Assembly (NCBI RefSeq): GCF_034479615.1
Contig: NZ_CP140255.1
Span: 1,054,001-1,118,000 of the forward strand
Reading direction: 5' to 3'
DNA: 64,000 bases
Source: Vreelandella neptunia
GTDB lineage: Bacteria; Pseudomonadota; Gammaproteobacteria; Pseudomonadales; Halomonadaceae
Of the stretch, positions 26,501 through 33,859 are shown piece after piece (position 1 is the stretch's first letter; every line of letters begins with the position of its first letter). The notes below the pieces were generated by a model. That model saw nothing but the letters and a program-made list of their open reading frames with translations, did no database searches and was not told where the DNA came from. The position numbers and the translations under genes are program-made.

Positions 26501-26703
26501 TAGTTGCCACCGGCGCAGGCGCCGAGGTACGGGCGGCGCTGGGAACTGCGGTGTTTGCCGGCATGATTGGCGTCACCCTGTTTGGCTTGTTCCTCACGCC
26601 GGTGTTCTACGTGGCGCTGCGTAAACTGTCTGGCCCATTGGTCAGCCATCACAGCGCTACGTTGGATACTTCATCTCACCCTACCAGCCATGCCCAAAGT
26701 TGA
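23521..26703 (+). CDS. RND multidrug efflux pump (HAE-1 family, AcrB/MexF-like)
   Basis: A 1060-residue inner-membrane proton antiporter of the normal length, starting MNFSRFFVDRPIFAAVLSIII. Two sets of six helices flank two large periplasmic loops. The proton-relay Asp pair is seen in AIGIVVDDAIVVVENVERN. The hallmark GVTGQFYSQFAVTIAISTVIS and GLACKNAILIVEFARELE blocks are present. Together with the adaptor it should pump hydrophobic or amphiphilic drugs. Overall it looks closest to MexF-type pumps by eye. Its last 28 bases overlap the convergent SbtA gene. Confidence 0.94.
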   Translation: MNFSRFFVDRPIFAAVLSIIILAVGLISIPNLPISEYPDVVPPSVVVRTVYPGANPKEIAETVATPLEEAINGVEDMMYLKSVAGSDGVLQMTVTFRPGTDAEQAAVRVQNRVSQAEARLPEAVRRQGVTTQKQSPTFLMVVHLTSPSGEYDTLYLRNYVRLNVRDRLARLEGIGDAQIFGGGDYAMRAWLDPDRIAARGLTASDVVGAMREQNVQVSAGQLGAEPIEDSDFLTLINAQGRLETVEEFGDIVLKRGESGEILRLADVARLEMGAGDYTLRSQLDSNNAVGVGIFQAPGANALEIREQVVATMDELSEQFPEGVEYEAVYDTTIFVNDSIKSVIATLLEAVLLVVLVVTLFLQTWRASIIPLLAVPVSVIGTFGALYLLGYSINTLTLFGLVLAIGIVVDDAIVVVENVERNIEEGLKPQAAAHQAMREVSGPIIAVGLVLCAVFIPMAFLSGVTGQFYSQFAVTIAISTVISTINSLTLSPALAAMLLKPHDAPKDRLTRVIDTLFGWIFRPFNRFFNASSNKYQGGVARSLKHRGAVFVVYALLLLGTGVMFKAVPPGFIPVQDKLYLIAGVILPEGASLERTDQMLQDVVDIAMETEGVEHAIAFPGLNALQFTNTSNTGVAFLTLSAFGERSLSAAEINARINQGIGGLKEGFAFSFMPPPILGLGNGSGFQLFIEDRGNLGYGALQQAVNQLQGAIAQTPGMGFPISSYQANVPQLDAEVDRLRAKAQGVPLTELFDTLQTYLGSTYVNDFNRFGRTWQVIAQADAPFRASVEDIARLRTRNDQGEMVPIGTMVNITQTFGPDPVLRYNGYPAADLAGEFDPRVLSSAQAMDAINALAEEVLPPGMALEWTDLSYQQSTQGNAALVVFPLSILLVFLVLAALYESWALPLAVILIVPMSMLAALIGVWFGGGDNNIFVQVGLVVLIGLACKNAILIVEFARELELQGKGVVEAALEACRLRLRPIIMTSIAFTAAVLPSVVATGAGAEVRAALGTAVFAGMIGVTLFGLFLTPVFYVALRKLSGPLVSHHSATLDTSSHPTSHAQS

Positions 26704-27641
26704 TGATAGAGCGGAATGCCGATTAGCACGTTAAAGGGGAAGGTAAGTCCTAATGACGCCAACATGGCCAGGCCAATGTTGGCGTCTGGGATAGCGGCGC
26801 GAATGGCAACGGGGGCGGCAATGTAAGAGGCACTGGCGGTAAGACTCGCCAGAATAACCGCCGAACCAGCGGGTAGCCCCAGCCAGTAAGCCATTCCTAG
26901 GCCGAAGCAAGAGAGCACGATAGGTGCCGTTAGCGCGAATATAATCAGACGGCTGTGCCCCCACCGCAGGCTGCGCAGTGTTTCTGCCGCGACCAGGCCC
27001 ATCTCCAACAGGAACAGCGCCAGAATGCCATGGAAGGCTTTGGTATACAGGCCAGTCACCGACTCACCCGCATCGGGGCCGTATAGCCAGCCAATAAGGA
27101 CACCGCCCACCAACAGGATCACGCCGCGATTGGTCAGAGTTTCGTGCCACAGTCCGGAAGTTTTGATCGGCTCCGATGTTGTGTCAGCGGCCTTTTGACG
27201 GCTGAAGCGCCGGTAGAGCAACAGGCCCAGCATGATGGCCGGTAGTTCGAGCAGTACCAGGTAAAGTGTCACCTGGCCACCGGTTATTAGGCTATGCGCT
27301 TCGGTATACGCCAGCGCCACGGCGAACGTACCGGCGCTAACGGAGCCGTAGTGGGCCGCAAGGCTGGCACTGTCGGCAATGGATAGCCTCACCAAATAGT
27401 GAACCACCGGAAAGATAATCAGTGGAATGATGATCCCCAGCAGAGTGACACCCGCTAACTCGACCAGCAGCGATATGCTCAAACTACCATGCAGCGCCAT
27501 GCCACCTTTAAGGCCAATGGTCAGCATCAGCAGCAGGCTCAATATGTCATAAGCGGCTTTGGGAATACTGAGATCGGAGCGCACCACACCGGCAACCACA
27601 CCTAGTACAAAAAACATCACCACAATATCCGGCACGGCCAA
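26676..27641 (-). CDS. Sodium-dependent bicarbonate transport family permease (SbtA-like)
   Basis: A 321-residue membrane protein with about ten helices in two inverted halves, matching the SbtA/DUF897 family first known from cyanobacterial bicarbonate uptake. Recognisable segments include LSLLLMLTIGLKGGMALHG, HYGSVSAGTFAVALAY and LTASASYIAAPVAIRAAIP. No SbtB (PII-like) gene is beside it. A LysR gene is divergently transcribed 90 bases away and probably controls it. It may supply bicarbonate for carboxylation, or move a different anion in a heterotroph. Confidence 0.85.
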   Translation of the reverse strand: MAVPDIVVMFFVLGVVAGVVRSDLSIPKAAYDILSLLLMLTIGLKGGMALHGSLSISLLVELAGVTLLGIIIPLIIFPVVHYLVRLSIADSASLAAHYGSVSAGTFAVALAYTEAHSLITGGQVTLYLVLLELPAIMLGLLLYRRFSRQKAADTTSEPIKTSGLWHETLTNRGVILLVGGVLIGWLYGPDAGESVTGLYTKAFHGILALFLLEMGLVAAETLRSLRWGHSRLIIFALTAPIVLSCFGLGMAYWLGLPAGSAVILASLTASASYIAAPVAIRAAIPDANIGLAMLASLGLTFPFNVLIGIPLYHQLWAWLVG

Positions 27642-27731
27642 TCTCCTTGATGGGTTTTAAAGCGGCTACTTTAGCGATTCAAAGAGATTGATGAAAACAA
27701 ATAAACTTTATACAGTCATAGGTGATTATCT

Positions 27732-28766
27732 ATGGTGCTGGTTATGAAAGTACGACAACTCACTTTTCGCTTGCTACAGGTCTATGCCGACGTGGTTCGC
27801 ACAGGCTCACTGACGGCCACGGCAAATCGACTCCACCTGACCCAACCCACGGTGTCACAGCAGCTAAAGCGCTTGAGAGAGATTGTCGGTGAACCAATTG
27901 TGCGCCACGAGGAAGGGCGCTTGGTGCCCACTGAGGTCGGCCAGGCGCTTTATCAACTCAGTCAGGACTTGCTTAGCCGTGCCGATGTGTTTAGTCAGTA
28001 CCTGGAAGAGTACAACCGCGGAGGGCGCGGGCACTTCAGCATCGGCTTGGTGAACACCGCACAATATGTACTGCCACGGCTATTAGGGCCGTTTGGTCAG
28101 GCTAATCCCCAGGTAGATGTCACGGTGGAGATAGGTAATCGCCAACAGATGCTCAATCGTTTTGAGCGCCATGAGGACGATATCTACGTATTTAGCCACC
28201 CGCCCATTGATGACGATGTATTAGCCGCCCCTTTTCTGAGTAATCCACTGGTAGTGGTAGGGCCGCAGCATTGCCGTTGGGCAAGCGTAGAAGGTCTCAG
28301 CATGGACGCACTCAAAGAGGAGCGATTTTTGCTGCGCGAACCGGGCTCTGCAACTCGGCATACCTTTGATGCCTGGCTCTACAGTGCGGGTATTGAGCTA
28401 CGCTCTACCCAGCAGATCGCCAGTAATGAGGCGATTCGGCTAGCGGTGGCGTCAAACATGGGCCTAGCGGTGCTGTCTCGCCACGTTGTTGCGGATTCGC
28501 CCAATGGCGTTCAAGAGCTGCCGTTGCAGGGCTTTCCGCTGAAAAGTCGTTGGCACTTTGTGGTCAGACGGCAACGCCGCTTACCCCCCGCCGCCATTCG
28601 TTTTTTGAGCTATGTACAAGGTTCGCTGGCCCAAGCGTTTGACGAGCCTGAAGGTAAGATGGCCGTGGCTGAATTGCTTCAGGCTTTAGAGACTGAACGC
28701 TTAGGCATTGACTTAAAACCAGCGTCAATTATCCCCGTTGAAAGCGGTCTAGATCCTATGCGCTAA
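27732..28766 (+). CDS. LysR-family regulator, divergent from sbtA-like gene
   Basis: A 344-residue LTTR with the winged helix-turn-helix at about residues 10-70 (TGSLTATANRLHLTQPTVSQQLKRLREIVG), followed by the effector-binding domain. Similarity to CbbR/CmpR-type regulators of carbon assimilation is suggested by the HLTQPTVSQQLKRL recognition helix and by its position opposite the bicarbonate permease gene. AGGTGA precedes the ATG at 27732; an alternative ATG is at 27744. The C-terminus runs about 40 residues past the usual end. Confidence 0.87.
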   Translation: MVLVMKVRQLTFRLLQVYADVVRTGSLTATANRLHLTQPTVSQQLKRLREIVGEPIVRHEEGRLVPTEVGQALYQLSQDLLSRADVFSQYLEEYNRGGRGHFSIGLVNTAQYVLPRLLGPFGQANPQVDVTVEIGNRQQMLNRFERHEDDIYVFSHPPIDDDVLAAPFLSNPLVVVGPQHCRWASVEGLSMDALKEERFLLREPGSATRHTFDAWLYSAGIELRSTQQIASNEAIRLAVASNMGLAVLSRHVVADSPNGVQELPLQGFPLKSRWHFVVRRQRRLPPAAIRFLSYVQGSLAQAFDEPEGKMAVAELLQALETERLGIDLKPASIIPVESGLDPMR

Positions 28767-28777
28767 GCTAAGATATT

Positions 28778-28837
28778 AAGAGAGGGCTTGAGAGAGAACT
28801 TAAGAGCGTACTTAAGAGAGAGCTTAAGACTGCACTC
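28778..28837. repeat. Five tandem copies of an imperfect 12-bp unit
   Basis: Units AAGAGAGGGCTT, GAGAGAGAACTT, AAGAGCGTACTT, AAGAGAGAGCTT and AAGACTGCACTC follow each other exactly, beginning 11 bases after the LysR stop codon. They contain AAG...CTT half-palindromes that could form small hairpins. Not part of a gene I can support. Confidence 0.65.
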
Positions 28838-28896
28838 GGTTTATGCAGCCGCGTTTCAATACTCATTTTGAGTAACCGCTGCAAAGGGAGGTAACT

Positions 28897-29367
28897 ATGC
28901 TGCTCAAAGGATCATGCCACTGTCAGGCGGTGTCGTTCAGTGTGAAGTCTCACCATCCCTATCCTTTCAATCGCTGTTACTGCTCTGTGTGCCGCAAAAC
29001 GGCCGGCGGTGGAGGTTACGCCATCAACCTCAGCGGAGAAAGCAAAACGCTCAATGTAAGTGGTGATGAGCATATCTCCATCTATCGTGCAGTCATCAAC
29101 GGCGTGCAAAGCACGGGAGAGCGGCATTTCTGCAAGCACTGCGCCACCTCACTGTGGGTTTACGACCCCGATTGGCCCGAGCTGGTGCACCCCTTCGCCT
29201 CGGCGATTGATTCGGACTTACCGACCCCACCCCGGAAAACGCACATGATGCTGGGAAGCCGGGCCGACTGGGTCGAGGTTAATGCTCAGTTTCAAGACAA
29301 ATGCTTCGATGAGTACCCGGATGAAAGCCTGGCCGAGTGGCATCAGCGCCTGGGGTTAGAGCGTTAA
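28897..29367 (+). CDS. GFA family protein (CENP-V/GFA zinc domain)
   Basis: A 156-residue protein of the glutathione-dependent formaldehyde-activating family. Zinc-binding cysteines are at C7 and C9 (SCHCQ), C27, C29 and C32 (RCYCSVCRK) and C79 and C82 (FCKHC). Most members have no proven formaldehyde activity, so I give no substrate. A GGGAGG site precedes the ATG. Its last four bases overlap the end of the convergent CDP-alcohol phosphotransferase gene. Confidence 0.9.
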   Translation: MLLKGSCHCQAVSFSVKSHHPYPFNRCYCSVCRKTAGGGGYAINLSGESKTLNVSGDEHISIYRAVINGVQSTGERHFCKHCATSLWVYDPDWPELVHPFASAIDSDLPTPPRKTHMMLGSRADWVEVNAQFQDKCFDEYPDESLAEWHQRLGLER

Positions 29368-30101
29368 TGCCTCTTGCTCTGTTTGGCATTTCGGTATAGC
29401 CACCATACATCAAACCCAAACGAATAGATTAAAGAGGTCAGCGCACTAATGGCCAAAAGGCTGGCCACAAGATGCGAGGTCAGTGGCGTTAGCGCCAATA
29501 GCAGCGCCACTACCTGCCAGACACATACGGCCTTACGACGAAGACTTTCGAACAGCGGTTCTGAAAGCCAGGGGAACGGCCAACTGGCGGCCACAAATAG
29601 ATAGCGCATGCCGCCAATCATCAGCACCCAAAGACCTAAAGACTCCAACCTCAGCAATCCCGCGCAAAGCAGCAATATCAGCAGGGCATCCAACTCCATA
29701 TCAAAGCGAGCACCGAACCGGGTGTGGCTTTGCGTGCGCCTGGCAATCCAGCCGTCAACGCCATCCAGCAGTAGGGCGATCACCGCGATCGCCAACCACT
29801 GCCAAATGGCTCCTACAAAGGCATTGGCGGCGAGCGCACCTGCCACTATTGCAACCAAAACCGCACGAACCAACGTAACTCGGTTAGCCCAACCCAGAGC
29901 GCCGTAGGGCCAGAAGATGATGACCAAGGTGGAAATAAACGTATAGAAGGCAAAGGACACCCACCAATTAGCCGGGGTGGCCATTAAGAGTGGTAAGCCT
30001 TTGCCTACGGCAATTAGCAGCAAGCCGCCTAGCAGTAGTTCTAAAGCGCCATAGAGACGTTTAGGCAGGGTGTACGAAGAAGCGTTGGAAAAAAGCGGCA
30101 T
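29364..30101 (-). CDS. CDP-alcohol phosphatidyltransferase family membrane enzyme
   Basis: A 245-residue protein with about eight hydrophobic segments. The family motif D-G-x2-A-R-x8-G-x3-D-x3-D can be read in DGWIARRTQSHTRFGARFDMELD, near residue 120. Such enzymes transfer a phospho-alcohol from a CDP-linked donor to an acceptor alcohol, often making a phospholipid or an inositol- or glycerol-phosphate. It is divergent from the dehydrogenase/PTPS operon 360 bases away and may belong to the same envelope-related gene set. Confidence 0.87.
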   Translation of the reverse strand: MPLFSNASSYTLPKRLYGALELLLGGLLLIAVGKGLPLLMATPANWWVSFAFYTFISTLVIIFWPYGALGWANRVTLVRAVLVAIVAGALAANAFVGAIWQWLAIAVIALLLDGVDGWIARRTQSHTRFGARFDMELDALLILLLCAGLLRLESLGLWVLMIGGMRYLFVAASWPFPWLSEPLFESLRRKAVCVWQVVALLLALTPLTSHLVASLLAISALTSLIYSFGFDVWWLYRNAKQSKRH

Positions 30102-30461
30102 GGTGGCTCACGAAGCGGCGTCGCTGTCCGCAGTTGAAATAAATGATGCAACTATTTTTATATGTACCATTCTTGTAGAAGAAGGTAGGGTTGTCCATAA
30201 GATCAAGAAATAGACGGGTTAGTTTCAATTGTTCCAAATGGTTAATCGAATATTTTCTTTTCACCCGCTACGCTGAAGATGGTGAACCATTGAAAACTGT
30301 TCTGCCTAGGGCCATGCAAAGCATGGTCACATATTACGCTAGGGGGCTGAGTCACACGGCGTGTCTCTTATTCCTAACTTGCAGCGCAATGGTGCCAAGC
30401 CACATTCAACGGAATGAAAAAGAGCCCGGTTCAAGTGGGCTCGTAACGAAAAGGAACGCTC
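30102..30461. other. Divergent promoter region of the pterin/pyrimidine-type cluster
   Basis: No gene is seen. The 360-base region has an AT-rich part (30130-30260), an inverted repeat CCATGC/GCATGG around 30309-30325, and GAGCCC/GGGCTC at 30422-30427 and 30437-30442 just before the AAGGAA ribosome site of the dehydrogenase gene. Confidence 0.4.
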
Positions 30462-31481
30462 ATGTCGGCGCCTAACGATGTTGGCAATGCCCCTAATGCC
30501 GCTAAAAAAACCTGGGCCACAGCCTTTTGGGTGGCTAACCCAGCACAAGGCGAGCTGCGGCGAGAACCACTTGACTCTCCTGCTCAGGATGAGGTGCGTG
30601 TACGTACCTTGTACAGCGGTATCAGTCGCGGCACCGAATCGTTGGTGTTCAATGGTCGCGTCCCTGAGAGCGAATTTTCGCGCATGCGTGCGCCCTTTCA
30701 GGCGGGCGAGTTTCCTGCTCCGGTCAAGTACGGCTACTGCAGTGTTGGCCGCGTTGAACAAGGGCCAGACGCGCTGTTAAATAAAACCGTTTTTTGCCTG
30801 TTTCCCCATCAGGATCACTACATCGTGCCTGCTTCGGCAGTGCTGGAAGTGCCTACCAACGTGCCCGCTAAACGCGCTGTATTAGCTGCCAATATGGAAA
30901 CGGCTATTAACGGCGTGTGGGACGCCGAGCCGATGCTGGGTGAGCGAATCAGTGTGATTGGCGCCGGTGTGGTGGGCGCGTTGGTGGCGTATCTATGCGC
31001 TCAGGTGCCCGGCGTTACCGTCCAGTTGGTCGATATCAACCCAGAGCGTCGCCAACTGGCCGAACAGTTAGGCGTGGCATTCTGCACTCCCGAACAAGCT
31101 CTCCATGATCAAGATTGCGTGATTCACGCCAGCGGCCAGTCTGCCGGCTTGCGCCAAGCACTGGCGTTAGTGGGCAGCGAAGGTCGCATTATCGAAATGA
31201 GCTGGTTTGGCGAGGGGGATATTGCGATACCGTTAGGCGGTGCTTTTCACTCCCAGCGGTTAACGCTTAAGGCTAGCCAGGTAGGCCAGCTGCCACCCAG
31301 GCTACGTCCCCGCTGGGACTACCAGCGCCGACTTCAATTAGCGCTGAACCTGCTGGCAGACGAGCGATTGGAGGCGCTGATCAGCGGTGAAAGCGATTTT
31401 GATCAGCTGCCCACGCTGGCCCCTAAGCTGTTTGGCCGCGGTAGCGCTGAGCTCTGCCACCGCCTGCGCTACTCCTCATAA
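30462..31481 (+). CDS. Zinc-type (MDR) alcohol dehydrogenase-like protein
   Basis: A 339-residue medium-chain dehydrogenase/reductase fold. A GroES-like N-terminal half (SGISRGTESLVFNGRVPE) precedes a Rossmann half with VIGAGVVGALVAYLCAQ near residue 168 and VDINPERRQLAE. The usual catalytic-zinc Cys and the GHE motif are not obvious, so it may be a zinc-free member or a reductase. It leads a four-gene plus-strand run: PTPS-like, glycosyltransferase-methyltransferase and membrane protein follow closely. In this setting it could oxidise or reduce a pterin/pyrimidine side chain or a sugar. Confidence 0.85.
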   Translation: MSAPNDVGNAPNAAKKTWATAFWVANPAQGELRREPLDSPAQDEVRVRTLYSGISRGTESLVFNGRVPESEFSRMRAPFQAGEFPAPVKYGYCSVGRVEQGPDALLNKTVFCLFPHQDHYIVPASAVLEVPTNVPAKRAVLAANMETAINGVWDAEPMLGERISVIGAGVVGALVAYLCAQVPGVTVQLVDINPERRQLAEQLGVAFCTPEQALHDQDCVIHASGQSAGLRQALALVGSEGRIIEMSWFGEGDIAIPLGGAFHSQRLTLKASQVGQLPPRLRPRWDYQRRLQLALNLLADERLEALISGESDFDQLPTLAPKLFGRGSAELCHRLRYSS

Positions 31482-31507
31482 CCTACTTACTTATCATTGG
31501 AGTTTTT

Positions 31508-31906
31508 ATGTTCCGTTTATGTGTTCGTGACCACTTTATGATTGCCCATAGCTTTAATGGTGAGATCTTTGGCCCTGCCCAGCGTACCCACGGGGCTACC
31601 TATGTTGTCGATGTAGTTTTTCAGCGCCCCGAGCTGGATGAGGACGGCCTGGTGATCGATATCGGCCTTGCCAGCGAAACGGTAAAATTGGTACTGGCGG
31701 GTTATAACTTCTGTAATTTGGATGAAGTGCCTGAATTTGCCGGTAAAAACACCACCACCGAGTTTATGGCCAAGGTGATCTTTGACCAGCTCGCCAAGGC
31801 GATTGGTGAGGGCAAAATGGGCATCACCGCCAAAGGGATTACCCATATGGAGATTAAGCTACATGAATCCCATGTGGCCTGGGCCAGCTACGAAGGCGCG
31901 CTATGA
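31508..31906 (+). CDS. 6-carboxytetrahydropterin synthase (QueD/PTPS)-fold protein lacking catalytic residues
   Basis: A 132-residue T-fold protein of the PTPS/QueD family. H14 (MIAHSF) and H28 match two zinc ligands, but the normal HGH reads HGA (A30). The catalytic Cys four residues before H28 is absent (A24). The usual LDH segment is replaced by AGYNFCNLDEVPEF. The substrate-anchoring TTTEFMAK region and the HES/WASYEG end remain. It probably does not do standard QueD or PTPS chemistry. Its stop overlaps the next start by 4 bases, which ties it to the glycosyltransferase. Confidence 0.85.
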   Translation: MFRLCVRDHFMIAHSFNGEIFGPAQRTHGATYVVDVVFQRPELDEDGLVIDIGLASETVKLVLAGYNFCNLDEVPEFAGKNTTTEFMAKVIFDQLAKAIGEGKMGITAKGITHMEIKLHESHVAWASYEGAL

Positions 31907-33855
31907 GTAAGCGGTTTACCCTTGTCGTTGCTGGTGACCCTGCTCAGCGCACCGGCGGCTATATCTATGATGCACAAATTGTCTCGGCCTTACGTAACCA
32001 GGGATGGGAAATTGACGTCGTCGGCTTGGCAGGCACGTTTCCTGATGCGGATGCCGAGGCGGCAGAAGCGCTCACTCAGGCCCTAGCGTTGCTTCCCGAT
32101 CAGGCGGAGGTGGTGATTGATGGCCTGGCCATGGGAGCGCTGCCGGAGGTGGTGGCCCAGCATGCCCAGCGGCTGCAAATCACAGCGTTGCTGCACCACC
32201 CCTTAGGCGATGAACTGGGCCTTAACGATGCCGATCAGCAGCGCTTTCATCGCAGTGAGTTAAACGCGCTTGCCCACGTGGCGCGGATTATCGTCACCAG
32301 TCACTTTACCGCTCGGCGCTTACTGGAGCTGGCGGCCCACTATGAAATGCCACTCATTCCCCGTGTCACTGTGGTCGAACCGGGCGTTGTTCAGGCGCCG
32401 ATCAGCCCCGCAGCAGAATCGGCTGAGACACTACGTTTGCTATGTGTGGCAACGCTAACGCCGCGCAAAGGACAGGATATTCTTGTTCAAGCGTTGTCGG
32501 GCGTTGCCGGTGATCACTGGCAGTGCGACTGCTACGGCGGCGCGCGGGATGCCGCCTTCACCCAGCGCGTTCAGCAACTGATTGATCAAAACGGCTTGCA
32601 GGGCAGCGTACACCTCCACGGCGAGTGCGATAGCGAGACCCTGGAATCGGCCTATCGCAGCGCCCACGCGCTGGTACTGCCCTCCTGGTATGAAGGCTAC
32701 GGCATGGTGGTCACCGAAGCCCTGGCTCACGGCCTGCCGGTAATTACCACCACCGGTGGTGCGCTTCGCGATACCTTGCCAGCAGGCGCCGGTTTGAGCG
32801 TTGAACCGGGTGACGTTGATGCGCTGCAAGGTGCTCTAAGCCGTTTTTGCCATGACGACGAGCTACGCCACCAACTGCGCCAGGGAGCCGCCCAGGCCCG
32901 GGAAGCGTTAAGCGACTGGCAAGAAGCGGGAGCAAAGTTTGCTGCGGCGTTAACTGCGCCCGACGATTCTCCAAATTTACGCCCAGGCAGCCAGTTTGCG
33001 TCCGACTGGCTGACGCTGCGAGAGGCGGCTGATATCGATTCCCGTAGCCAGTCCTTGGCTGAGCTTGCCGCGGAGTGGCTGAACGCGCGTACGCAGGCGC
33101 CGCTGATAGCGGATCTTGGCTGCGGCCGGGGTAGTAATATGCGCTTTCTGGCGCCGCGCTTGAGTGGCCACCAGCGCTGGAAACTGATCGATCACGACGC
33201 CATTTTGTTAGCCCAGGCGCGCCAGCGTGCTGCCGGATTAAGCAATAGCCAAGGGCAGCCCGTGGCCGTTGAGACGCACTGCGTATCGTTGGAACCGCTT
33301 GCTGAGGTGCCGCTCGACGGCGCGCACCTCGTCACCGCATCGGCGCTGCTGGATCTGGTCTCCAAGCAGTGGATCGATGCTTTGGTGGCTCGCATTGCCG
33401 GGCAGCAACAGGCGTTGTTGATAGCGCTAAGCGTGACCGGTGAGTGGCACTTTATTGACCCTCAAGGCGCGCCGGTGCTGGATGACGAAGACCGCTGGCT
33501 GCTGGCGATGTTTATGGCTCACCAGCAGCGTGATAAAGGTTTGGGTGATGCGCTGGGTGGACAGGCGCACGGGGCATTAGTTGCTGCGTTAGAGCATGCT
33601 GATTACCGCATTGAACAAGCTGAAACACCGTGGCAGCTTGCTGCGGGTAGTCAACAACAGCAGCCGTTAATGATGGCGCTACTCGAAGGCTGGGCTGAAG
33701 CCGCCACCGAGCAAGCTCCGGAAGCGGCGGCGCGCATTGCCATCTGGCTACAGCAGCGTCAGCAAGCGGTGGCTAATGGCGAGCTGGGTATTTGGGTGGC
33801 GCACCGCGATCTGTTTGCCACGCGCCTGCTTTCCACGCCCAGGGTAGAGGCCTAA
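31903..33855 (+). CDS. Fusion of GT4-type glycosyltransferase and class I methyltransferase
   Basis: 650 residues in two parts. Residues 1-350 are a GT-B glycosyltransferase (family 4) with TLTPRKGQDILVQAL, the nucleotide-sugar EX7E region LPSWYEGYGMVVTEALAHG, and TTTGGALRDTLP. Residues about 365-650 form a Rossmann methyltransferase with the SAM motif IADLGCGRGSNMRFL. One polypeptide therefore may add a sugar and methylate the same product. No membrane helix is seen. It is fourth-base coupled to the PTPS-like gene and 4 bases from the UPF0104-type gene. Confidence 0.88.
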   Translation: MSKRFTLVVAGDPAQRTGGYIYDAQIVSALRNQGWEIDVVGLAGTFPDADAEAAEALTQALALLPDQAEVVIDGLAMGALPEVVAQHAQRLQITALLHHPLGDELGLNDADQQRFHRSELNALAHVARIIVTSHFTARRLLELAAHYEMPLIPRVTVVEPGVVQAPISPAAESAETLRLLCVATLTPRKGQDILVQALSGVAGDHWQCDCYGGARDAAFTQRVQQLIDQNGLQGSVHLHGECDSETLESAYRSAHALVLPSWYEGYGMVVTEALAHGLPVITTTGGALRDTLPAGAGLSVEPGDVDALQGALSRFCHDDELRHQLRQGAAQAREALSDWQEAGAKFAAALTAPDDSPNLRPGSQFASDWLTLREAADIDSRSQSLAELAAEWLNARTQAPLIADLGCGRGSNMRFLAPRLSGHQRWKLIDHDAILLAQARQRAAGLSNSQGQPVAVETHCVSLEPLAEVPLDGAHLVTASALLDLVSKQWIDALVARIAGQQQALLIALSVTGEWHFIDPQGAPVLDDEDRWLLAMFMAHQQRDKGLGDALGGQAHGALVAALEHADYRIEQAETPWQLAAGSQQQQPLMMALLEGWAEAATEQAPEAAARIAIWLQQRQQAVANGELGIWVAHRDLFATRLLSTPRVEA

Positions 33856-33859
33856 GCCA

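Noticed and set aside
28778-28837. CRISPR array
   Set aside because: The repeats are 12 bp with no spacers between them.
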